Source: Micrococcaceae bacterium UBA6021
GTDB taxonomy: Bacteria > Actinomycetota > Actinomycetes > Actinomycetales > Micrococcaceae
Direction of reading: 5' to 3'
DNA length: 21,082 bases
Assembly: GCA_002427975.1 (NCBI GenBank)
Contig: DIZT01000071.1
Coordinates: forward strand, 1-21,082
The notes under the pieces were generated by a model. That model worked only from the letters and a program-made list of their open reading frames with translations, had not been told where the DNA came from and did not search any database. Positions 1 to 7,592 of this stretch are shown one piece after another (positions within the stretch are counted from its first letter, which is position 1; the number at the start of each line of letters is the position of its first letter). The position numbers and the translations under genes were made by a program.

Positions 1-30
1 GTGGTGCGGAAGTCGCTGTTCGACAGGATA

Positions 31-44
31 AGAAAGCGTTTTCT
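31..44. promoter_or_regulatory. LacI-family operator O1
   Basis: The sequence AGAAAGCGTTTTCT is a near-perfect palindrome centred on CG, the usual form of LacI-family operators. Its 12-bp core fits GAAANCGNTTTC, as do the cores at 107-120 and 179-190. It lies just downstream of a probable leftward promoter (60-89), over the expected transcribed start of a gene beyond the left edge. Inference: it is bound by the regulator encoded at 260-1294. Confidence 0.7.
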
Positions 45-59
45 CACTGCCCTACATGA

Positions 60-89
60 TTTCTATCAATAGACGCACGGTCCCGTCAA
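60..89 (-). promoter_or_regulatory. Probable leftward sigma-70-type promoter
   Basis: Read on the minus strand, TTGACG (84-89) and TAGAAA (60-65) are separated by 18 bp. Transcription would leave the window to the left, so a divergent gene or operon starts outside it. The promoter is bracketed by operator O1 (downstream) and O2 (upstream). This is motif reading only; the -10 box matches TATAAT at four of six positions. Confidence 0.45.
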
Positions 90-106
90 CCTTTATTCTT
101 CCTAAG

Positions 107-120
107 AGAAAGCGTTTTCT
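107..120. promoter_or_regulatory. LacI-family operator O2
   Basis: This is an exact 14-bp duplicate of O1 (AGAAAGCGTTTTCT), 76 bp from it centre to centre. It sits upstream of the -35 box of the leftward promoter. Two identical operators on either side of a promoter suggest repression by a DNA loop, as in other LacI-family systems. Confidence 0.7.
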
Positions 121-178
121 GACCGAAAAGGTCCCTTCGGTGGCGTCACAGACTCCAGCCGGCAGGCCGGAACGGATG

Positions 179-190
179 GAAACCGGTTTC
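179..190. promoter_or_regulatory. LacI-family operator O3, perfect palindrome
   Basis: GAAACCGGTTTC is a perfect 12-bp palindrome fitting the same GAAANCGNTTTC pattern as O1 and O2, 71 bp from O2. It lies 70 bp upstream of the LacI-family start codon and about 11 bp before a possible -10 box (TATGCT, 202-207), so it probably gives autoregulation. Confidence 0.6.
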
Positions 191-259
191 TGCGAGCGTT
201 GTATGCTGTCCCACGGGCGCCGGAACTCACGGGGCCCGGGACTTAAGAAAGGCAGGGCC

Positions 260-1294
260 ATGGCCAGGAAATCGGCGACCGGCAGGATCGGCATTGCGGA
301 CGTTGCCGTGAAGGCCGGCGTATCGCACGCCACGGTTTCGCGCGTGATGAACGACAACTTCACCGTGGACCCGGACATCGCGGCGCGGGTGCGGGCGGCC
401 GCCGTCGAGCTTAAATACCAACCCAATCCCGTGGGGCGCAGCCTCGCGCTTGGGAAGACGGACACCATCGGCATTGTGGTGCCGGATCTTGCCAACCCCA
501 CGTTCCAGGCGATCCTGCGCGGCTTGAGCCGGGCTGCTGCCGAGGATGGCTACCGCGTCCTGATCGCCGATTCCTTCGAAGTGTCCAGCGAGGAAGCCAT
601 CCTGGCCGGCGAGGCCCGCCGTCGCTGCGACGGACTGGTGCTCTGCGCCCCGCGCATGAGCGATGCCGAGCTGGAGGAAATCGCACCCTCCCTTCATCCG
701 CTTGTCCTGATCAACCGGACGACGGCGGCTGCCGGGGTTCCCAGCCTCGTGGTGGACTACGGGCAGGGGGTCCAGGACCTCGCCGAGCACCTGGTGGGCC
801 TGGGCCATACGCGCCTGGCGTTCCTCGCCGGCCCGACAGGCAGTGCCTCCAACGGCCTCCGGCTCGAGGGTCTGGAGGCCTTCAAGGCCAGGCACGCGGA
901 CGTGGATGTCACCATGTTCGACGGCGGCTCGGACTTCGATACCGGCCACGGGGCAGTGGACGCGGTCCTGGACAGCGGCGCCACGGGCATCCTGGCCTTC
1001 AACGACCTCGTGGCCATGGGCCTGATGAGTGGACTGCACGAACACGGCGTCAACGTTCCGGTCGACATTTCCGTCACCGGCTTCGACGACATCCCCTTCG
1101 CCCGCTACACCACGCCAACGCTGACCACGGCGGCAGTTCCCATTGCCGAACTCGGCGGCCACGCCTGGCGTGAACTGCGGGCGCTCATCCGCAAGGAAGA
1201 CCACGACGCCCCGGTCACCCGGTACCAGCCGCGCCTGGAAATCCGCGCCAGCAGCGGCCCCGCCAAGGCACCGCGTACGGCCGCGCACGGCTGA
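260..1294 (+). CDS. LacI-family transcriptional regulator
   Basis: This 344-residue protein has the standard LacI/GalR layout. The N-terminal helix-turn-helix (about residues 11-32, IADVAVKAGVSHATVSRVMN) is followed by the hinge region to about residue 65, then a periplasmic-binding-protein-like sensor domain starting with TIGIVVPDLANPTF. The sensor domain also shows GHTRLAFLAGP and the late SVTGFDDIPFARY motif. It should be a cytoplasmic sugar-responsive repressor; the inducer cannot be read from sequence. The ATG at 260 is chosen because GAAAGG (247-252) lies 7 nt upstream and the helix-turn-helix then starts near residue 10. The frame is open back to 56, but that extension covers operators O2 and O3 and has no family resemblance. 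The regulated operon is probably divergent, beyond the left edge. Confidence 0.93.
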   Translation: MARKSATGRIGIADVAVKAGVSHATVSRVMNDNFTVDPDIAARVRAAAVELKYQPNPVGRSLALGKTDTIGIVVPDLANPTFQAILRGLSRAAAEDGYRVLIADSFEVSSEEAILAGEARRRCDGLVLCAPRMSDAELEEIAPSLHPLVLINRTTAAAGVPSLVVDYGQGVQDLAEHLVGLGHTRLAFLAGPTGSASNGLRLEGLEAFKARHADVDVTMFDGGSDFDTGHGAVDAVLDSGATGILAFNDLVAMGLMSGLHEHGVNVPVDISVTGFDDIPFARYTTPTLTTAAVPIAELGGHAWRELRALIRKEDHDAPVTRYQPRLEIRASSGPAKAPRTAAHG

Positions 1295-1303
1295 CACCCC
1301 TCG

Positions 1304-1366
1304 GAGTTTTTGTCCAGATAATGCGACTTAAACGCCCTCCAACTCACGATATCTGGACAAAAACTC
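1304..1366. repeat. 63-bp palindromic intergenic element, copy 1
   Basis: A perfect 17-bp inverted repeat (GAGTTTTTGTCCAGATA at 1304-1320 and its complement at 1350-1366) encloses a 29-nt centre. The element begins 10 bp after the LacI-family stop and ends 2 bp before the convergent FadR-type stop codon. A second copy of identical length is at 7593-7655. The T-tract is on the 5' arm and the A-tract on the 3' arm on both strands, so it is not a classical intrinsic terminator. Its position still suggests a role at transcript ends. I do not recognise it as a named repeat family. Confidence 0.85.
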
Positions 1367-1368
1367 GA

Positions 1369-2091
1369 CTACCGGGGCCTGGCCGGACCCTCGCCCGCCG
1401 GATTCACGCCGGCTTCTTGGTAGTACCCCTCGATATGGGCAGCCACCAGCCTGGCCGCGCGTGCGCCGTCGTCGTTCCTGATGGCGGCCAGAATCTCCCG
1501 GTGCTCAGCCTGGAGGCGCTGTGCCGTGGCGTCCCAGTCGGGGAGGTTGGCGGTAAACCGGGCGGTATACCCTTGGATGGATTCGCGCAGGGAGCCCATC
1601 ATGGCGCTGACAACGGCGTTGCCGGCGGCATCGGCCACGGCCAGATGGAACCGGACATCCAACGCCAGGAAGTTATCCGCTGCCTGGGCAACGTGTTCGA
1701 CGGCGTCCATCTCGTCCAGGAGCATGGCCGCCTGTTCCAGCTCAGGAGCGTCCGCCCTGGCCCGGGAAGCTGCCCAGGACTCCAGCAGAATGCGCGTCTC
1801 CACGATGTCGGACACGGGCAGGTGCTGCGTGGCGACGTGCAGGCGCAGCGCCGAGCCGAGCGCCGCCGTCGGGTCCGAAATCACTACTGTGCCCGCCTCC
1901 GGACCGGATCCCACGCCGGCCCGGACCACCCCCATGGCTTCCAGGATCCGGATGGCCTCCCGTACCGAAGTGCGAGACACGCCAAGCTGCTCGGCGAGCG
2001 TCCGTTCCGCGGGCAGGCGACCGCCCACGCTCAGCCGCCCATCCGAGAGCTGCTTTTCGATCCACGTCAGGACAAGCTGGTGCGTACGCAT
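1369..2091 (-). CDS. FadR-type GntR-family regulator, probable lactate-responsive repressor
   Basis: This protein of about 240 residues has a winged helix-turn-helix (LPAERTLAEQLGVSRTSVREAIRILEAMG split over about residues 27-54) and an all-helical FCD ligand domain. The FCD domain keeps the Asp/His pattern of metal and ligand binding (DVRFHLAVADAAGN, EHREILAAI, AAHIEGYY). It is divergent from lldD, and two TGTGGT-n3-ACCACA operators lie between them, so by analogy with LldR it probably represses lldD and itself until lactate binds. The start at 2091 (MRTHQ) is chosen because it leaves both operators outside the coding region and gives the usual FadR N-terminus. An alternative ATG at 2124 would put an operator over the start codon. 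Neither start has a strong ribosome binding site. Confidence 0.9.
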   Translation of the reverse strand: MRTHQLVLTWIEKQLSDGRLSVGGRLPAERTLAEQLGVSRTSVREAIRILEAMGVVRAGVGSGPEAGTVVISDPTAALGSALRLHVATQHLPVSDIVETRILLESWAASRARADAPELEQAAMLLDEMDAVEHVAQAADNFLALDVRFHLAVADAAGNAVVSAMMGSLRESIQGYTARFTANLPDWDATAQRLQAEHREILAAIRNDDGARAARLVAAHIEGYYQEAGVNPAGEGPARPR

Positions 2092-2104
2092 AATGCCATC
2101 GTAG

Positions 2105-2134
2105 TTGATGTGGTTGGACCACATGGCCTAGAGT
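2105..2134 (+). promoter_or_regulatory. Probable lldD promoter
   Basis: TTGATG (2105-2110) and TAGAGT (2129-2134) are separated by 18 bp, giving a start point near 2141. Operator A covers the spacer and operator B covers the predicted start point. That is the geometry expected for repression by the neighbouring FadR-type protein. Confidence 0.5.
2108..2124. promoter_or_regulatory. FadR/LldR-type operator A
   Basis: ATGTGGTTGGACCACAT has 7-bp inverted arms around a 3-bp centre. It carries the TGGT-n3-ACCA core typical of FadR-subfamily operators, and lies in the divergent region between the regulator and lldD. Confidence 0.75.
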
Positions 2135-2148
2135 GTGGTTAGACCACA
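2134..2148. promoter_or_regulatory. FadR/LldR-type operator B
   Basis: TGTGGTTAGACCACA repeats the core of operator A, 25 bp away centre to centre. Its 6-bp arms are perfect. It lies 37 bp before the lldD start codon. Confidence 0.75.
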
Positions 2149-2185
2149 GCCTTACCACGACGTCCGGCCCACTACGGAGGAAGCC

Positions 2186-3523
2186 ATGACCCACACCATC
2201 CAGCCGAACAATCCCGAGACCACTCCGGCCCCTGATGCCACGGACATCCCGGCTTCCGCCATCTCCGCGCCACGTCCCGCTGCTTCGGCGGTGCCGGCCG
2301 CCCTCAAGCGGCGCATCCCGAAGTACTCGGACCTGGCCCCCCTGATGCAGTTCAAGAAGCCCGAGTTCAGCAAGGAAGCCCGGCTGAGGCGTGCCAGCAC
2401 CATCTGGGATTTGCGCGACATGGCCAAGCGCCGCACGCCGCAGGCCCCGTTCGACTACACGGACGGCGCCGCCGAAGGCGAGATCACCCTGCGCCGCGCC
2501 CGCGAGGCCTTCCTGGACATCGAGTTCCGGCCCGGCATCCTGCGCAACGTCTCCAGCATCGACCTGAGCACCGATATCCTGGGCAAGCCGTCGCGCCTGC
2601 CCGTGGGCATTGCCCCCACCGGCTTCACCCGGATGATGCAGTCCGAGGGCGAATACGCCGGCTCGCAGGCAGCCGAAGCTGCCGGCATCCCGTACACCCT
2701 TTCCACCATGGGCACCGCCTCCATCGAGGATGTGGCCGCAGCCGCCCCGAACGGCCGCAACTGGTTCCAGCTGTACCTGTGGACGGACCGTGACCGCTCG
2801 CTGGAACTGATCGAGCGTGCCGCCAAGGCAGGTAACGACACCCTCATGGTCACCGTGGACACCGCCGTCGCCGGCGCCCGCCTCCGCGACGTGCGCAACG
2901 GCATGACCATCCCGCCGGCACTGACCATCAAAACCGTCCTGGATGCGTCCTACCGCCCGGCCTGGTGGTTCAACTTCCTCACGCACGAGCCCCTGACCTT
3001 CGCCTCGCTCTCCCGCTACACCGGGACCGTGGCCGACCTCATCAACTCGATGTTCGACCCCACCCTCACGTTCGAGGACCTGGACTGGCTGCGCGAAACC
3101 TGGAAGGGCAAGCTCGTGGTCAAGGGCATCCAGACCGTTGAGGACGCCCGCAAGGTGGTGGACCACGGCGCCGACGGCGTGGTGCTCTCCAACCACGGCG
3201 GCCGCCAGCTGGACCGCGCCCCCATCCCGTTCCACCTGCTGCCCGGCGTCAAGGAAGCGTTCACCAAGGACAACTCGGACGCCGCCATCATGCTGGACAC
3301 GGGCATCATGGGCGGCGCGGACATCATCGCAGCCCTGGCCCTCGGCGCGGACTTCACCCTGATTGGCCGCGCCTACCTCTATGGCCTGATGGCCGGCGGC
3401 CGGGCGGGCGTGGACCGCACCCTGCAGATCCTCGAGAAGGACATGGCCCGCACCATGGCACTGCTGGGCGTCAGCAAGATCTCGGAGCTGACCCCGGACC
3501 ACGTGCGCCTGCTCACCAAGTAA
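2186..3523 (+). CDS. lldD: FMN-dependent L-lactate dehydrogenase
   Basis: This 445-residue flavoenzyme of the FMN alpha-hydroxy-acid dehydrogenase family probably oxidises L-lactate to pyruvate and passes electrons to quinone. Visible family landmarks are PVGIAPTGF (FMN pocket, about 139-147), [10 protein letters not shown] (193-202), [18 protein letters not shown] (223-240), VVKGI (311-315) and SNHGGRQLD with the catalytic histidine at about residue 337. The late [16 protein letters not shown] segment is the FMN phosphate site. The first 45 residues are rich in Pro and Ala and probably disordered. The ATG at 2186 has CGGAGG 5 nt upstream; an earlier in-frame ATG at 2135 would overlap operator B. 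Divergence from a FadR-type regulator supports lactate over glycolate or mandelate as substrate, but sequence alone does not settle it. Confidence 0.93.
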   Translation: MTHTIQPNNPETTPAPDATDIPASAISAPRPAASAVPAALKRRIPKYSDLAPLMQFKKPEFSKEARLRRASTIWDLRDMAKRRTPQAPFDYTDGAAEGEITLRRAREAFLDIEFRPGILRNVSSIDLSTDILGKPSRLPVGIAPTGFTRMMQSEGEYAGSQAAEAAGIPYTLSTMGTASIEDVAAAAPNGRNWFQLYLWTDRDRSLELIERAAKAGNDTLMVTVDTAVAGARLRDVRNGMTIPPALTIKTVLDASYRPAWWFNFLTHEPLTFASLSRYTGTVADLINSMFDPTLTFEDLDWLRETWKGKLVVKGIQTVEDARKVVDHGADGVVLSNHGGRQLDRAPIPFHLLPGVKEAFTKDNSDAAIMLDTGIMGGADIIAALALGADFTLIGRAYLYGLMAGGRAGVDRTLQILEKDMARTMALLGVSKISELTPDHVRLLTK

Positions 3524-3533
3524 GTCGCCCCCG

Positions 3534-4076
3534 CTACTTCTTGCGGCCGAACTTCGGGAGGTTCGGGAGGTTGGCCAGCAGGTCGGCGGCCTTGGTGGCG
3601 GCGCGGCCCACGGTCCGGCCGATCTGCTGCGGGACGGTGTCGTCACTGAGCGGGGCGGCTGTACCGCCCGGAATCACGACGGCGGGGCTTAGTTTCGCGC
3701 TTTCGCGTTCAAGCACCGCGGCCACGGCTTCGTTGTCCGGCAACTGGGTAGCGACGGCACGTTCGGTGCCGGTTTCCGCCTCCGCGCGGTGTGACTTTGC
3801 GGCGGCAGCCGCCGGGCCGACGTCGAACGTCTCCAGCCAGCTGACGATCCCCTCCAGCGGCTTGGGATTAAGCGCGTAATAGCGTTTCTGGCCCTGCGCC
3901 CGCATGCTGACCAGCTGAGCCTCGCGAAGGACCTTCAGGTGCTTGGAAATGGTGGGCTGGCTGGCGGACAGTTCCTCCACCAGCTCCCCCACTGCTTTGT
4001 CCCCTGCGCGAAGCGATACCAGGATGTCGCGCCGGGTTGCTTCCGCAATGACGGCAAATACGTCGTCTGTCACCAT
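3534..4076 (-). CDS. ArsR-type winged-helix regulator, probably not metal-sensing
   Basis: This 181-residue protein has an N-terminal ArsR-type winged helix (about residues 1-90). The recognition helix is in LSASQPTISKHLKVLREA and the wing in RAQGQKRYYALNP. It has no cysteine and no metal-binding CxC, so a metal-sensing role is unlikely; it resembles SdpR-like members of the family. The C-terminal half is Ala/Glu-rich, of unknown function, and ends in a basic LPKFGRKK tail. The start is uncertain: the ATG at 4076 has GGGAGG only 1 nt upstream, while the GTG at 4073 has the same GGGAGG 4 nt upstream. The frame also opens back to 4115. It converges on lldD with 10 bp between stop codons and may follow the acuC-like gene on one transcript. 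Its target is not known. Confidence 0.85.
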   Translation of the reverse strand: MVTDDVFAVIAEATRRDILVSLRAGDKAVGELVEELSASQPTISKHLKVLREAQLVSMRAQGQKRYYALNPKPLEGIVSWLETFDVGPAAAAAKSHRAEAETGTERAVATQLPDNEAVAAVLERESAKLSPAVVIPGGTAAPLSDDTVPQQIGRTVGRAATKAADLLANLPNLPKFGRKK

Positions 4077-4156
4077 GCCTCCCACCCTAGCGACATATAC
4101 GCCGCAAGGCATCAACTATTTCGCCCGAAGCCGGCCCTGCACGGGTCGAACGAAGA

Positions 4157-5368
4157 TCAGTCAAACCAGGGATCGAGCCCATGGAGCGGGAAAACGGCTT
4201 TGCGGGTGGCCATGACGGTCCGGTCCACGGCGTCGTTGGGGTCGAAGCCCACTTCCCAGGAGCGCCACCAGAGCTCCACGTCGTCGCCCATCAGTCCTGG
4301 GGTGTCCACGCCGAACTTGTCCGCCACGTACGTGCGCCAGTCCTCCGGGACCGCTGTCCGCAGCGGAACGGGGCGTCCGGCGGCGATGGCGATCAGGTGG
4401 CTCCAGGAGCGCGGCACGACGTCGGTGACGCTGTACCCGCCCCCGCCCGTGGCGATCCAGCGGCCTTCACAGTGCCGGGCAGCAAGGTTCCCGACGGCGG
4501 TGGCCGCCTCGCGCTGGCCGTCCACACTGATGTTCAGATGCGCCAGCGGGTCAATGCGGTGCGAATCGCAGCCATGCTGGCTGACGATGACTTCCGGCTG
4601 GAACGCGCCCACGAGCTGCGGCACCACAGCGTGGAAAGCCCGCAGCCAGCCGGCGTCGCCGGTGCCCGACGGCAGGGCAACGTTGACGGCACTGCCCTCG
4701 GCCTGCGGGCCTCCGATCTCGTTCGCGAAGCCGGTCCCGGGGAAAAGCGTGAGTCCGCTTTCATGCAGGGAAATGGTCAGCACCCGGGGGTCGTCCCAGA
4801 AGATGCTTTCCGTCCCGTCGCCGTGGTGCGCATCGACGTCGATATACGCCACCCGGCGGATGCCGCCGTCGAGCAGTCTCTGGACGGCCAGCGCGGAGTC
4901 GTTGTAGATGCAGAAGCCGCTGGCCCGGTCTCGGGCCGCGTGGTGCAGGCCGCCGCCGAAGTTCACGGCGTGGAGCGCGGATCCGTCCAGGATGGCGGAC
5001 GCGGCGAGGAGCGATCCGCCCGCCAGCCTCGCCGCAGCCTCGTGCATGCCGGCGAAAGCCGGATCGTCGTCGGTGCCCAGTCCGCGCGCCTCATCCGGCG
5101 AGGTCGGGTCGTCGCTGACCCGGCGGACGGCCGCAACGAATTCGGGCGAGTGCACTGTTTCAAGTTCGGCATCGGAGGCAACCTCCGGAGCTTCCACGGC
5201 CACGTGCTCCAGATCAAAGAGCCCCAGGCTCCGGGCCAACCGCGCCGTCAGGTCCAGCCGCTCCGGTGCCATGGGGTGGCCCGGGCCAAAATTGTAGGCG
5301 GTCATGGCTGAATTCCACACCACCATCGTTGGGGGCGCGGGCTGGCTGAGACCGGGCAGGAATGTCAT
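4157..5368 (-). CDS. AcuC-like histone-deacetylase-family protein
   Basis: This 403-residue protein belongs to the zinc-dependent class I/II deacetylase fold shared by AcuC and eukaryotic HDACs. Catalytic landmarks, numbered from the chosen start, are the paired His142-His143 in FGGGLHHA, the zinc ligands Asp179 and His181 in DVDAHHGDG, Asp268 in QHGCDSH and the transition-state Tyr312 in TGGGGYS. All active-site residues are present. In Bacillus, AcuC deacetylates acetyl-CoA synthetase; that substrate is only a guess here. The ATG at 5368 is the usual position for this family but has no good ribosome binding site, and an ATG at 5326 (MVVWNSAM) is a reasonable alternative. The gene is divergent from the potassium-uptake operon. 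Confidence 0.9.
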   Translation of the reverse strand: MTFLPGLSQPAPPTMVVWNSAMTAYNFGPGHPMAPERLDLTARLARSLGLFDLEHVAVEAPEVASDAELETVHSPEFVAAVRRVSDDPTSPDEARGLGTDDDPAFAGMHEAAARLAGGSLLAASAILDGSALHAVNFGGGLHHAARDRASGFCIYNDSALAVQRLLDGGIRRVAYIDVDAHHGDGTESIFWDDPRVLTISLHESGLTLFPGTGFANEIGGPQAEGSAVNVALPSGTGDAGWLRAFHAVVPQLVGAFQPEVIVSQHGCDSHRIDPLAHLNISVDGQREAATAVGNLAARHCEGRWIATGGGGYSVTDVVPRSWSHLIAIAAGRPVPLRTAVPEDWRTYVADKFGVDTPGLMGDDVELWWRSWEVGFDPNDAVDRTVMATRKAVFPLHGLDPWFD

Positions 5369-5438
5369 CAATGACAGGCTACCGGAGGACGCCACCACCC
5401 CAGCCCGGCCATTACGCGGGCATTAGTGGTTTACTACT

Positions 5439-5443
5439 GGAGG
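5439..5443 (+). promoter_or_regulatory. Strong Shine-Dalgarno site without a standard start codon
   Basis: GGAGG followed by AAACA sits ideally in front of a GTT codon at 5449, in frame with trkH (reading on as STEEKPT, then the ATG at 5473). GTT is not a recognised start. A weaker GAGGA at 5458-5462, 10 nt before the ATG, is therefore taken as the working site. Confidence 0.35.
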
Positions 5444-5472
5444 AAACAGTTTCAACCGAGGAAAAGCCCACC

Positions 5473-6906
5473 ATGACGCAACGCCAGTCGAGGCCCCGGA
5501 ACCCGGCCAGCTGGCACCCCGCCGCACCGGAGCGCGAAGGTCTCTGGATCTTCACCAGCGTGCGCGACTTCATTGACGATATTGCCAACACGTCGCCCGC
5601 CCGGCTTGCCCTGAGCGCCTTCGGGGCGGTCTGCCTGGTCTTCACCTTCCTCCTGTCATTGCCCATCTCCGCCGCCACCGGTACGGCCACTCCAGTGCAC
5701 CAGGCCCTCTTTACCGCGGTGTCCGCTGTGTGCGTGACGGGGCTGACGGTTGTTTCGACGGCGGTGTACTGGTCCTTCTTCGGCCAGCTGGTCATCCTGA
5801 TTGGCATCTTCGTGGGCGGCTTGGGAACCCTGACGCTCGCCTCGCTCCTGGCCCTCATGGTGAGCAAGAAGCTTGGCGTCCGCGGCAAGCTCATCGCGCA
5901 GGAAGCCATGAACAACGCCGGCCGGCTCGGCGAGGTGGGCACGCTGCTGCGGATCGTCATCACCACCTCCGTGGTCATCGAAGGCGTCCTGGCGCTTGCC
6001 CTGGTCCCCCGGTTCCTGACCCTCGGCGAACCGTTCTGGCAGTCCGTGTGGCATGGAGTCTTCTACGCAATTTCCTCATTCAACAACGCCGGCTTCACCC
6101 CGCATTCAGACGGCATTGTGCCCTACGAAACCGACCTCTGGATCCTGATCCCGCTGATGCTCGGAGTGTTCCTCGGCAGCCTGGGTTTTCCCGTGGTGAT
6201 GGTCCTGCAGCAAAACGGGCTCAACTGGAAAAAGTGGAACCTCCACACCAAACTGACCATCCAGGTGTCCTTCATCCTGCTGGCCGCGGGCACAGTACTG
6301 TGGGCGCTGATGGAGTGGGACAATGCCCGGACCATCGGGCCCATGGACTTCGGGGACAAGATCACCCATTCCCTTTTTGCGTCCGTCATGACCAGGTCCG
6401 GCGGGTTCAACCTGGTGGACCAGAACCACATGGATTCAACTACCATGCTGCTGACGGACGCGCTGATGTTCGCCGGTGGCGGCTCGGCGTCCACCGCGGG
6501 CGGCATCAAAGTCACCACCCTCGCCGTGATGTTCCTGGCCATCGTGGCGGAGGCCCGGGGCGACGCGGACGTCAAGGTTTACGGCCGGACCATCCCGCAG
6601 GGGACCATGCGGGTGGCCATCTCCGTGATCGTGGCCGGCGCCACTCTGGTCTCCGTCTCGGCGTTCCTGCTCCTGCAGATCAGCGGCGCGTCCCTGGACC
6701 GGGTGCTGTTCGAAACCATCTCCGCCTTTGCCACCGTGGGGCTGAGCACCAACCTCAGCGCCGAGCTGCCGCCGTCGGGCGTTTATGTCCTTACTGCGCT
6801 GATGTTTGCCGGCCGCGTAGGCACCGTTACCCTTGCCGCTGGACTGGCCCTGCGCCAGCGCAGCCAGCTGTTCCACTACCCGGAAGAGAGGCCCATCATT
6901 GGCTAA
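5473..6906 (+). CDS. TrkH/KtrB-type potassium channel subunit
   Basis: This 477-residue integral membrane protein is the translocating subunit of a Trk/Ktr potassium-uptake system. It shows the four selectivity-filter loops of the family: SAVCVTGLT (about 84-92), SSFNNAGFT (201-209), TRSGGFN (307-313) and AFATVGLS (418-425). It also has the glycine-rich gating loop GGGSASTAGGIK (335-346). About eight to ten hydrophobic segments separate these, and the first 30 residues are polar and cytoplasmic. The length fits KtrB and short TrkH proteins. The downstream RCK subunit overlaps it by 8 bp, so the two are translationally coupled and work as one complex. Start choice is discussed under the ribosome-binding-site entry at 5439. 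Confidence 0.93.
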   Translation: MTQRQSRPRNPASWHPAAPEREGLWIFTSVRDFIDDIANTSPARLALSAFGAVCLVFTFLLSLPISAATGTATPVHQALFTAVSAVCVTGLTVVSTAVYWSFFGQLVILIGIFVGGLGTLTLASLLALMVSKKLGVRGKLIAQEAMNNAGRLGEVGTLLRIVITTSVVIEGVLALALVPRFLTLGEPFWQSVWHGVFYAISSFNNAGFTPHSDGIVPYETDLWILIPLMLGVFLGSLGFPVVMVLQQNGLNWKKWNLHTKLTIQVSFILLAAGTVLWALMEWDNARTIGPMDFGDKITHSLFASVMTRSGGFNLVDQNHMDSTTMLLTDALMFAGGGSASTAGGIKVTTLAVMFLAIVAEARGDADVKVYGRTIPQGTMRVAISVIVAGATLVSVSAFLLLQISGASLDRVLFETISAFATVGLSTNLSAELPPSGVYVLTALMFAGRVGTVTLAAGLALRQRSQLFHYPEERPIIG

Positions 6907-7585
6907 TTCCTCAGGCGTCCCCAACCGCCCCGCCCACAACGCGCCGGTGCTGGTGATCGGGCTGGGCCGCTTCGGCTCGTCCACCGCCGAGCAGCTCGTC
7001 AAACAGGGCCGCGAGGTGCTGGCGATCGAACGCGACCGGACCCTGGTCCAGAAGTGGGCGCCGCTCCTGACGCACGTGGTGGAAGCCGATGCGACCAACA
7101 TCGACGCACTGCGCCAGCTGGGCGCGCAGGAGTTCAGCTCCGCCGTGGTGGGCGTGGGAACGTCCATTGAGTCGTCGGTGCTGATCACGGTGAACCTGGT
7201 GGACCTGGGCATCGAGCACCTCTGGGTCAAGGCGATCACCCCCTCGCACGGCAAGATCCTCACCCGGATCGGCGCGAACCACGTGATCTACCCCGAGGCC
7301 GACGCCGGCGTCCGCGCCGCGCACCTGGTCTCCGGCCGGATGCTGGACTTCATCGAGTTCGACGACGACTTCGCCATCGTGAAAATGTACCCGCCGCGCG
7401 AGACGGTGGGCTTCACCCTGGATGAATCCCAGGTGCGCTCCAAGTACGGCGTGACGATCGTGGGCGTGAAGTCACCGGGCGAGGACTTCACCTATGCCCG
7501 CCCCGAAACCAAGGTGTCTGCCCGCGACATGCTGATCGTGTCCGGCCACGTGGACCTGCTGGAACGGTTCGCCGCCCGCCCGTAG
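6899..7585 (+). CDS. TrkA/KtrA-type RCK regulatory subunit of potassium uptake
   Basis: This 228-residue cytoplasmic protein has a Rossmann-type RCK_N domain with the dinucleotide motif GLGRFGSS (residues 21-28) and an acidic residue ending the second strand (LAIERD, Glu44). A C-terminal RCK_C domain follows from about residue 140 (IEFDDDFAIVKMYPP to VSGHVDLLERF). Such subunits form a ring on TrkH/KtrB and gate it in response to nucleotides. The TTG at 6899 is chosen because GAGAGG (6886-6891) lies 7 nt upstream and the overlap with the trkH stop is the common ATTGGCTAA type. The upstream in-frame ATG at 6833 would place 22 unrelated residues inside trkH. The 63-bp repeat begins 8 bp after its stop codon. 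Confidence 0.92.
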   Translation: MANSSGVPNRPAHNAPVLVIGLGRFGSSTAEQLVKQGREVLAIERDRTLVQKWAPLLTHVVEADATNIDALRQLGAQEFSSAVVGVGTSIESSVLITVNLVDLGIEHLWVKAITPSHGKILTRIGANHVIYPEADAGVRAAHLVSGRMLDFIEFDDDFAIVKMYPPRETVGFTLDESQVRSKYGVTIVGVKSPGEDFTYARPETKVSARDMLIVSGHVDLLERFAARP

Positions 7586-7592
7586 GACTCCC

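Noticed and set aside
56..259. A 68-residue N-terminal extension of the LacI-family regulator
   Set aside because: It covers two operators and a probable promoter, has no family resemblance, and the ATG at 260 has a good ribosome binding site.
1304..1366. Calling the 63-bp element a standard intrinsic terminator
   Set aside because: The T-tract is on the 5' arm and the 3' side is A-rich on both strands, the reverse of what intrinsic termination needs.
1742..3646. A 634-codon open frame antisense to lldD
   Set aside because: It is a high-GC shadow of a well-supported gene, with Gly/His/Val-rich composition and no recognisable domain.
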